Source of the DNA: an uncultured Pseudodesulfovibrio sp.
GTDB lineage: Bacteria; Desulfobacterota; Desulfovibrionia; Desulfovibrionales; Desulfovibrionaceae
Length of the DNA: 5,289 nt
Reading direction: 5' to 3'
Assembly: GCA_947259235.1 (NCBI GenBank)
Contig: CAMYLL010000215.1
Location: 1 to 5,289 of the forward strand
Made by a program: the position numbers and the translations under genes. Each line of letters opens with the position of its first letter. Positions within the stretch are counted from its first letter, which is position 1. The notes below the pieces were generated by a model. That model saw nothing but the letters and a program-made list of their open reading frames with translations, was not told where the DNA came from and did not search any database. Shown here piece after piece: positions 1-4,917 of this stretch.

Positions 1-353
1 GTGATCTCGTAGGCGAACAGGGCGAGGTGCCACCGCTTCCACGACTTCAGGTTGGGAGCCAGGGAAGCGGTCATGAGCAGATGGCGCAGGTTGACCACAA
101 AGGTGGTCGCCACGATGGTCACTGGCGGCATGCCCGCGGCGAACATGGCCACCGCGATGAGCTGCGCCGAGCCCGCGAAGACGATGGTCGACATGAGCAC
201 CGTATTGAGAGCCGAGAGCCCCGTCTTGTGGGCCAGCACGCCAAAAGCCGCGCCCACGGGCAGATAGCCCATGACGATGGGAGCAGCCTGCCGCAAGGCC
301 GACAGCCAGTCCGCGCGCCGCGCACCGCCTGTGGTCATGGCATCAGTGGTCAT
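1..353 (-). CDS. azlC: AzlC family branched-chain amino acid exporter, large subunit (N-terminal part, truncated by window edge)
   Basis: This is the first 117 codons of a minus-strand gene with no stop before the left edge. AzlC is the large membrane subunit of the AzlCD exporter for branched-chain amino acids or their analogues. The translation begins MTTDAMTTGGARRADWL and continues with family blocks: PIVMGYLPVGAAFGVLA (first membrane segment), STIVFAGSAQLIAVAMF, then TTFVVNLRHLLMTASLAP and LFAYEIT. FAGSAQ and NLRHLLM are hallmarks of the AzlC (LIV-E) family. The ATG at 353-351 is chosen because AAGGAG lies 9 nt upstream on the minus strand. An in-frame ATG at 371-369 sits on top of that Shine-Dalgarno sequence and is less likely, and one at 338-336 lacks a good site. 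The small partner AzlD would be expected beyond the window. The gene is divergent from the MocR-type regulator at 501. Family call is firm; substrate is inferred from family. Confidence 0.93.
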   Translation of the reverse strand, partial: MTTDAMTTGGARRADWLSALRQAAPIVMGYLPVGAAFGVLAHKTGLSALNTVLMSTIVFAGSAQLIAVAMFAAGMPPVTIVATTFVVNLRHLLMTASLAPNLKSWKRWHLALFAYEI

Positions 354-500
354 TGTCTCTTTCTCCTTCATGGTCCGTCTTCTTCTCCCGAGTCGCCCTT
401 GCAGTAAAGCCCAAAATCTGCCATCGGTACAGATACAGAAAGTTGGATTTTTATACACAACAGATTCTCTTTCGACACTCTTCAAACCGGCGAGGCGCGC
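354..500. promoter_or_regulatory. Divergent azlC / MocR-type regulator control region
   Basis: This 147-bp gap separates two divergent genes and must hold both promoters. The section from about 410 to 480 is much richer in A/T than the flanking genes. It contains TATACA at 452-457 on the plus strand and, overlapping on the minus strand, TATAAA at 455-450, both plausible -10 elements. No convincing -35 partner was found for either, so exact promoters are not called. Ribosome binding sites lie at the edges: AAGGAG for azlC (minus strand, about 363-368) and GAGG at 492-495 for the regulator. A direct repeat inside the region is listed separately. Divergent arrangement of a MocR-type regulator with a transporter usually means the regulator controls this region (inference). 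Confidence 0.5.
429..465. repeat. ACAGAT direct repeat, candidate MocR operator
   Basis: ACAGAT occurs at 429-434 and again at 460-465 in the same orientation. The copies are 31 bp apart, close to three helical turns, so they would lie on the same DNA face. An inverted half copy, ATCTG, is at 416-420. Well-studied MocR regulators such as GabR bind spaced direct repeats through their paired winged-helix domains, so the layout fits. The repeats flank the TATACA/TATAAA box. Six-base repeats can arise by chance, so this is a candidate only. Confidence 0.35.
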
Positions 501-1976
501 ATGGACGGCGGCACGGAACGCGAGACATACCGCTATCAGGAAGTGGAGCGGCATATCATGGACATGGCGGATGCGGGGGCCATCGGCCTGGGCGACAGGC
601 TACCCTCCCTGCGCACCCTCAGCGGCAACCTCGGGGTATCGATCTCCACCGTGAACCAGGCCTACATGGAGCTGGAACGCAAGGGGATCATCGAATCCCG
701 GCCGCGCTCCGGATTCTTCATGCGCCAGCCCTCCGCGCGGCTGCCCAGGACTCAGAGCGCGCCCTCGCACATGGACGCTCCGCGCCCTGTGACCCGCAGC
801 GGGCTCATCCAGACCGTGCTCGAATCCGTGGGCCGGGCCGACGCCGCGCCCCTGGGGGTCGTGGCCCCGGGCGCGCATCTCCTGCCCATCAAGGAGCTGG
901 CCAGGATCACGGCCGCCGTTGTGCGCGACGACCCGGTGCGGGCCATGAGCTACGCTCCGATCCCGGGCGACGCCGAACTCATCCGGCAGATCGCCTTCCG
1001 CTCCATGGAGCACGGCATACCGGTGACCCCGGACGACCCGATCATCACTGCGGGGTGCATGGAGGCCCTTTACCTCGCCCTGCGGTCCGTCTGCCGGGCG
1101 GGCGACACCGTGCTCATCCAGTCTCCCACGTATTACTGCTTCCTCCAGCTGCTGGAGACCCTGGGCCTGCGCGCGGCGGAGATACCGTCGGACCCCGAGG
1201 GCGGCGTCGACCCGGCCGAGCTGGCCCGCGCCCTGCGCACCTATGACATCACGGCCTGCGTCCTGGCCCCGAACTACAACAACCCGGACTCCAGCCTGAC
1301 CTCGGACAGCGCCAAACGGGAGATCGTCGCCCTGCTCGCCGGACGGGACATCCCGCTGGTGGAGGACGACGTCTCCACGGACCTGCACTTCACCCAAAAC
1401 CGTCCCGGCACGTTCAAGCAGTTCGACCGCAAGGGACTGATTCTCCTGTGCTCGTCCTTTTCCAAGACCATCGCGCCCGGCTACAGGGTGGGCTGGATGC
1501 TGCCGGGCCGGTTCCGGCAGAAGGTGCTGGAAATCAAGGCCACCACCAATGTCTCCACCTCGGCCCCGGCCCAGATGGCCATAGCCGAGTACCTGCGCCA
1601 GGGGCGCATGGAGCGCCACCTCAAACGGCTGCGGGGAGCGCTTGAACGACAGATGGACACCATGCAGCTTCACCTCGGCCGACACTTTCCGGCCGGAACC
1701 CGCGTCACCCACCCCACGGGTGGCGGGGTGCTCTGGCTCCAGTTGCCCGGCGACGTGGATTCCGTCGAACTGTTCTTCCAGGCCAGGGAGCGCAGCATCG
1801 GCATCGCCCCCGGAGCCATTTTCTCAACGGGCGACACGTTCGCCAACTACGTCCGCCTGAGCTGCGGCTCCCCGTGGACGGACGAACTCAGCGACGGTGT
1901 GCGGATTCTTGGCGAGATGGCCACGCGCATGATGGAGTCAAACGGCTCCCAACCCCGGCCGACCTCGCTGCGCTGA
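501..1976 (+). CDS. MocR/GntR-type regulator fused to a fold-type I aminotransferase domain
   Basis: A 491-residue protein of the usual MocR length. Residues about 10-75 form a GntR winged helix (GDRLPSLRTLSGNLGVSIST, then VNQAYMELERKGIIESRPRS and GFFM). Residues about 115-480 are a class I/II aminotransferase domain: ITAGCMEALYLALRSVCRAG, the PNYNNPDSS loop around Asn261, VEDDVSTDLHF with Asp289/Asp290, and SSFSKTIAPGYRVGW with Lys322 as the PLP-binding lysine. All expected PLP contacts appear present, so PLP is probably bound as a sensing cofactor. The ATG at 501 is preceded by GAGG with a 5-nt spacer. The protein is likely a cytoplasmic transcription factor that senses an amino acid or derivative as its PLP adduct. 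Its divergent neighbour azlC suggests control of branched-chain amino acid export (inference). A true aminotransferase role is less likely because of the fused DNA-binding domain. Confidence 0.93.
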   Translation: MDGGTERETYRYQEVERHIMDMADAGAIGLGDRLPSLRTLSGNLGVSISTVNQAYMELERKGIIESRPRSGFFMRQPSARLPRTQSAPSHMDAPRPVTRSGLIQTVLESVGRADAAPLGVVAPGAHLLPIKELARITAAVVRDDPVRAMSYAPIPGDAELIRQIAFRSMEHGIPVTPDDPIITAGCMEALYLALRSVCRAGDTVLIQSPTYYCFLQLLETLGLRAAEIPSDPEGGVDPAELARALRTYDITACVLAPNYNNPDSSLTSDSAKREIVALLAGRDIPLVEDDVSTDLHFTQNRPGTFKQFDRKGLILLCSSFSKTIAPGYRVGWMLPGRFRQKVLEIKATTNVSTSAPAQMAIAEYLRQGRMERHLKRLRGALERQMDTMQLHLGRHFPAGTRVTHPTGGGVLWLQLPGDVDSVELFFQARERSIGIAPGAIFSTGDTFANYVRLSCGSPWTDELSDGVRILGEMATRMMESNGSQPRPTSLR

Positions 1977-2028
1977 TTCGCAAACGCATATTTGCCCTTT
2001 ACCCGCACCCCGGCCAGGCGTACTTTCC

Positions 2029-2051
2029 CCTTCGGCCAGCACAGCCGAAGG
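2029..2051 (+). promoter_or_regulatory. Hairpin sequestering the rarD ribosome binding site
   Basis: CCTTCGGC at 2029-2036 and GCCGAAGG at 2044-2051 are perfect 8-bp inverted arms around a 7-nt loop (CAGCACA). The right arm includes most of the rarD Shine-Dalgarno sequence AAGGA (2048-2052), which sits 6 nt before the ATG at 2059. When folded, the mRNA would hide that site. No T tract follows, so it does not look like an intrinsic terminator for the upstream regulator gene. It could hold down rarD translation or serve as an mRNA-stability element; function is inferred. Confidence 0.45.
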
Positions 2052-2058
2052 ACGACCA

Positions 2059-2976
2059 ATGATCAAGCTCCCGCAATCCGATATCGCTTCCGGCTTCATG
2101 GCCGCCTTTGCCGCCTTTCTCGCCTGGGGTCTGCTGCCTGTCTACTGGAAGGCGGTCATCGGCGTTCCGCCCCTTGAGATTCTCTGCCACCGCATCCTGT
2201 GGTCCCTGGTCTTCATCGCGGCGATACTGACCATCAAAGGACGCTGGCCCGAGACCTTCGCCCCCCTGCGCTCCCCCAGGAACATTCTCATCCTGACCCT
2301 GAGCAGCCTGTGCATCGGCCTCAACTGGCTCATCTACATCTGGTCCGTCAACACCGGCCACGTGCTGGCCACAAGCCTGGGCTATTACATCAACCCGCTG
2401 GTCAACGTCCTGCTGGGCTTCGTCTTCTTCCGCGAGCGGCTCAACGCCATGCAAACGGCGGCCATTGGCCTCGCCGTCCTGGGCGTGGCAAACTCCATCT
2501 TCGGCTACGGAACCATCCCGTGGATATCCCTGGCCCTGGCCGTCTCCTTCGCCTTTTACGGCCTGCTGCGAAAGATCGCTGCCGTGGAATCACTGCCCGG
2601 GCTCTTTCTGGAGACCATGGTCCTGGCCCCGGCCGCCCTGTTCTACGTGCTCCGGCTCCAGGCCCTGGGCACGAGCGGATTCCTGGCCGGAGACACGCGC
2701 ATCGACCTGCTGCTCATCGGCGCGGGCGCGGCCACCGCCCTGCCTCTCATCGGGTTCGCTTACGGCGCCCGGCGGCTGCGGCTGACAACCATCGGCCTGT
2801 TGCAATATTTCGCGCCCACTATCGCCTTCCTGCTGGGCGTCTTTGTCTATCGGGAGCCCTTCGGCCCCTCCCATCTGCTCACCTTCGCTTGCATCTGGGC
2901 CGGTCTGGCCCTGTATACCTTCGACTCGGTCAGGGCCATGCGGCGGCATCGCCGCGCCGCTGCGGACACCCGTTAA
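2059..2976 (+). CDS. rarD: RarD-like EamA-family permease
   Basis: A 305-residue, strongly hydrophobic inner-membrane protein with about ten predicted helices in two EamA halves. The N terminus carries the RarD signature: AWGLLPVYWKAV, then PPLEILCHRILWSL. LNWLIYIWSVNTGHVLATSL and GYYINPLVNVLLGFVFFRER lie near residues 90-135 and also match RarD. The second half ends with GLLQYFAPTIAFLLGVFVYR near residues 245-270, typical of drug/metabolite-superfamily exporters. RarD was first named in chloramphenicol-resistance work and its physiological substrate is not settled. The start is supported by AAGGA at 2048-2052, 6 nt upstream and inside a hairpin. It follows the MocR-type gene by 82 nt on the same strand and may be co-transcribed with it. 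No terminator with a T tract is seen after the stop. Confidence 0.93.
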   Translation: MIKLPQSDIASGFMAAFAAFLAWGLLPVYWKAVIGVPPLEILCHRILWSLVFIAAILTIKGRWPETFAPLRSPRNILILTLSSLCIGLNWLIYIWSVNTGHVLATSLGYYINPLVNVLLGFVFFRERLNAMQTAAIGLAVLGVANSIFGYGTIPWISLALAVSFAFYGLLRKIAAVESLPGLFLETMVLAPAALFYVLRLQALGTSGFLAGDTRIDLLLIGAGAATALPLIGFAYGARRLRLTTIGLLQYFAPTIAFLLGVFVYREPFGPSHLLTFACIWAGLALYTFDSVRAMRRHRRAAADTR

Positions 2977-3006
2977 CGCACCCCCGCAATCCCTGCGTCC
3001 ATCCGA

Positions 3007-3035
3007 TTGACGTCGACTTCAACATCGTCTATCGT
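3007..3035 (+). promoter_or_regulatory. Sigma70-like promoter for arsR-hgcAB
   Basis: TTGACG at 3007-3012 matches the -35 consensus at five of six positions. TATCGT at 3030-3035 matches the -10 at four of six, and the spacer is exactly 17 nt. Transcription would start near 3042, leaving a leader of about 60 nt before the arsR ATG at 3104. It is the only good candidate in the 127-bp gap after rarD. The -10 overlaps an inverted repeat that could be the ArsR operator. Confidence 0.5.
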
Positions 3036-3046
3036 CGATTAACGAT
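3031..3046. promoter_or_regulatory. Candidate ArsR operator (inverted repeat over -10 and start point)
   Basis: ATCGTCGATTAACGAT has outer arms ATCGT and ACGAT that are exact reverse complements around a 6-nt centre; taken as two 8-nt halves, six of eight positions are symmetric. It overlaps the proposed -10 (3030-3035) and reaches the expected start point. ArsR-family repressors commonly bind short imperfect palindromes at such positions and leave when metal binds. A partial extra copy, ATCGTC, lies at 3024-3029. Assignment is positional. Confidence 0.4.
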
Positions 3047-3103
3047 TTTGAGAGCCCGTCTTTCTTTGAACCGCAGCCACGAGTCAACCGGAGCAACCAT
3101 CGC

Positions 3104-3400
3104 ATGGACATTGAAGAACTGGCCGAGGTATGCAAGGCTCTGGGCCACCCGGCCCGCATCCGCATCCTCCGCCATCTGCTCATGGAGAACCGCTGCCTGT
3201 GCGGCGGCATAGTGGAGGTCATGCCTCTGGCCCAATCCACGGTCAGCCAGCATCTCAAGGTGCTCAAGGAGGCCGGGCTTGTCCGGGGCGAAATAGAAGG
3301 CCCCAAGACATGCTATTGCGCCGACCATGAAGCCATCGACCGGCTCTTTGCAGGAGTGCGCGAACTGCTGACCATCGACCAAAGCGAGAACGACACATGA
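3104..3400 (+). CDS. arsR: ArsR-family metal/metalloid-responsive repressor, first gene of the hgcAB operon
   Basis: A 98-residue single-domain winged helix-turn-helix protein, normal size for ArsR/SmtB. LGHPARIRILRHLL (residues 13-26), AQSTVSQHLKVLKEAGLVRG (43-62, recognition helix and turn) and the following wing are typical. RCLCGG at residues 30-35 places Cys31 and Cys33 where classical As(III)-sensing ArsR has its CxC motif. Further cysteines are Cys10, Cys70 and Cys72, the last two again a CxC pair (KTCYC) in the wing. A soft thiophilic ligand such as As(III) or Hg(II) is therefore plausible. The start has GGAG at 3090-3093 with a 10-nt spacer. The stop overlaps the ATG of the hgcA frame (ATGA), implying translational coupling. 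From memory, an ArsR-like protein has been reported to control hgcAB in P. mercurii ND132; this gene fits that role. Confidence 0.93.
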   Translation: MDIEELAEVCKALGHPARIRILRHLLMENRCLCGGIVEVMPLAQSTVSQHLKVLKEAGLVRGEIEGPKTCYCADHEAIDRLFAGVRELLTIDQSENDT

Positions 3401-4608
3401 ACAACGAACGCAAGTCCTCCCCGCCTCCGAAAGGGCTGACGCCCCTAGACCTCAAACCTCTGAACACGTTCGCCCCCGGCGACATCTGCCAACCGCCTTC
3501 GGTGGACAGCGACGCCCCCTGCTGAGGCCCCAAGCCCGACCCCCGTGCCGGGGTCAACGAACGCCCGGGATACGCCCTGGAACCCTATGTGGATGGATTT
3601 GTCGAAACTGTGGCCGGTCCGGTTCCGCGGGTCTACACCCGTCCTTCGACCAGGGACAGGGTGCAGACGGCCACCGTGCGCATCGGCTACGAGCGCTACG
3701 ACTACAAGGTCGTGCCCGGCCTCTACTGCGTGGGCGACCCCACACCCGCCTCGCCGGTCATCGTCACGGCCAACTACAAGCTCACCTTCGACGCGGTGCG
3801 ATTCTCCCTGAACGGGATAGACGCCTGGGTACTGGTGACCGATACGCGAGGCATCAACGTCTGGTGCGCAGCCGGGAAAAACCTCTTTTCCACCGACGAG
3901 ATCATCTACAGCGCGCGCCGAACCCGCCTGAGCGAGATCGTCAGTCACCGCGAGCTGATCCTGCCCCAACTGGGCGCGACCGGCGTGGCCGCCCACACGG
4001 TTCGCCGGGAATGCGGCTTCAAGGTGATATACGGCCCCGTGCGCGCCGCAGACCTGCCCGCCTTCATCAGCTCGGGCAAGACGGCCGACGAGGCCATGCG
4101 GACAGTGACCTTCACCTTGCGCGAGCGCGCCGAACTGATTCCCGTGGAGCTTTTCCTCCTGGCCAAGCCCATAGCAGTGGCCGTGGTCGCCGCCTTTCTG
4201 CTCTCCGGCATCGGGCCGGACGTTTTCTCCCTTGGCGCGGCGTGGTCACGCGGGCTGGCCGCCGTCTGCGCCACTCTGATGGGCGTCGCAGCGGGCGTCG
4301 TGGCCGTGCCCCTGCTCCTCCCGAGGCTCCCATGGCGGCATTTCTCAGCCAAGGGAGCGCTGACGGGCATCACGGCAGGCGCCATCAACGCCCTCGCCTT
4401 TTCGCAGGTTCTCGGCCCTGGCGAAGCCCTGGCTCTGGTCCTCTGGGCCACGGCGGTGAGCTCATATCTGGCCATGAACTTCACCGGCTCCACGCCCTTC
4501 ACCTCGCCCACGGGCGTCGAAACCGAGATGCGCCGGGCCATCCCCATCCAGGCCGGTGCGGGCCTGTGCGCCCTGACAGTCTGGCTGGCCGCCCCGTTCA
4601 TGGCATAA
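3397..4608 (+). CDS. hgcA: HgcA mercury-methylating corrinoid protein, probable selenoprotein (TGA at 3523-3525 read as Sec)
   Basis: HgcA carries a methyl-corrinoid and methylates Hg(II). Full reading from the ATG overlapping the arsR stop gives 403 residues. Residues 1-64 are a Pro-rich N terminus with Cys31 and a Cys42-Sec43 pair. Residues about 65-245 are the corrinoid-binding domain; the cap helix INVWCAAGKNLFST contains Cys157, the expected cobalt ligand (Cys93 if counted from GTG 3589). Five membrane helices follow at about 250-272, 285-309, 319-339, 342-360 and 383-402. Starting at GTG 3589 gives 339 residues but cuts the conserved-looking block RPGYALEPYVDGFVET and has only a weak GGA as ribosome site. 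G/C-ending codons make up 34 of 42 before the TGA and 16 of 21 between it and the GTG, so the extension looks coding. A hairpin follows the TGA. Family identity is very firm; Sec is likely but unproven. Alternatives are a nonsense mutation or initiation at the GTG. Confidence 0.9.
3523..3555 (+). promoter_or_regulatory. Candidate Sec codon (TGA 3523-3525) and bacterial SECIS hairpin (3538-3555)
   Basis: The TGA is in frame with hgcA and follows a TGC Cys codon. Arms GACCCC (3538-3543) and GGGGTC (3550-3555) pair perfectly around the loop CGTGCC (3544-3549). The loop begins 18 nt after the TGA. Bacterial SECIS elements sit inside the coding region just after UGA, with an apical loop about 16-37 nt away and a G in the first two loop positions; here G is second. 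The loop differs from the Escherichia coli fdhF form (GGUC), as SECIS elements from other taxa often do. Genome-wide, this requires SelA, SelB, SelC and SelD, common in Desulfovibrionaceae but not visible here. Confidence 0.65.
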
Positions 4609-4620
4609 AGGAGAACAAAA

Positions 4621-4908
4621 ATGAAAGGATACAGATATCTCGACGGCGTCGCCACCCTCCGGCTCGACGCGGAAGCGTGCATCGGCTGCGGCATGTGCGC
4701 GGCGGTCTGTCCCCACCGCGTGCTCGTGGTCCGCGAGAGGAAGGCGGAGATCATTGACTTCAACGCCTGCATGGAATGCGGCGCATGCGCAAAGAACTGC
4801 CCCGTGGACGCCGTGACCGTCACTCCAGGCGTGGGCTGCGCATCCTATCTGATGGCTGTCTGGCTCTCGAAAATCACCGGAAAAAAGACGGAATCCGCCT
4901 GTTGCTGA
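4621..4908 (+). CDS. hgcB: HgcB, 2[4Fe-4S] ferredoxin partner of HgcA
   Basis: A 95-residue protein of the expected HgcB size. Two cluster motifs are intact: CIGCGMCAAVCP (Cys20, 23, 26, 30) and CMECGACAKNCP (Cys50, 53, 56, 60). Beyond a plain ferredoxin it has the HgcB-specific Cys73 (GVGCASYLMA) and the terminal Cys94-Cys95 pair (ESACC). HgcB supplies low-potential electrons to return the HgcA corrinoid to Co(I); Cys73 and the tail pair are thought to bind Hg(II) and hand it to HgcA. AAGGAG at 4608-4613, 7 nt before the ATG, is the best ribosome site in the operon. The gene follows hgcA by 12 nt. Unlike the TGA in hgcA, the TGA after Cys95 is taken as a true stop because Cys-Cys is the normal HgcB C terminus and the opposing gene begins only 9 nt later. 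Confidence 0.97.
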   Translation: MKGYRYLDGVATLRLDAEACIGCGMCAAVCPHRVLVVRERKAEIIDFNACMECGACAKNCPVDAVTVTPGVGCASYLMAVWLSKITGKKTESACC

Positions 4909-4917
4909 GCCGCGCCC

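Noticed and set aside
353..1246. Open frame of about 297 codons on the plus strand
   Set aside because: Overlaps the regulator gene in another frame and gives Pro/Arg/Gly/His-rich sequence with no recognisable family; shadow.
600..1712. Long open frame of about 370 codons on the minus strand
   Set aside because: Antisense to the well-supported MocR-type gene; low-complexity Gly/Arg/Asp/Val-rich translation with no domain, as expected from GC-rich codon bias.
1980..1995. GCAAA/TTTGC hairpin after the MocR-type gene as a terminator
   Set aside because: Weak 5-bp AT-rich stem, followed by CCTTTA and no real T tract.
2974..2998. ACGCA/TGCGT inverted repeat after rarD as a terminator
   Set aside because: 5-bp stem with a 13-nt loop and no T tract.
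3397..3525. A separate 42-residue small protein between arsR and hgcA
   Set aside because: The frame is the same as hgcA and coding bias continues across the TGA into conserved-looking HgcA sequence; one gene with Sec is simpler.
3945..4823. Open frame of about 292 codons on the minus strand
   Set aside because: Antisense to hgcA and hgcB, Ala/Arg/Ser-rich with no motif; shadow.
4906..4908. TGA after hgcB Cys95 as a second selenocysteine codon (TGC TGA, as in hgcA)
   Set aside because: HgcB normally ends in Cys-Cys at about residue 95, and the frame beyond runs antisense into the convergent gene; it is an ordinary stop.
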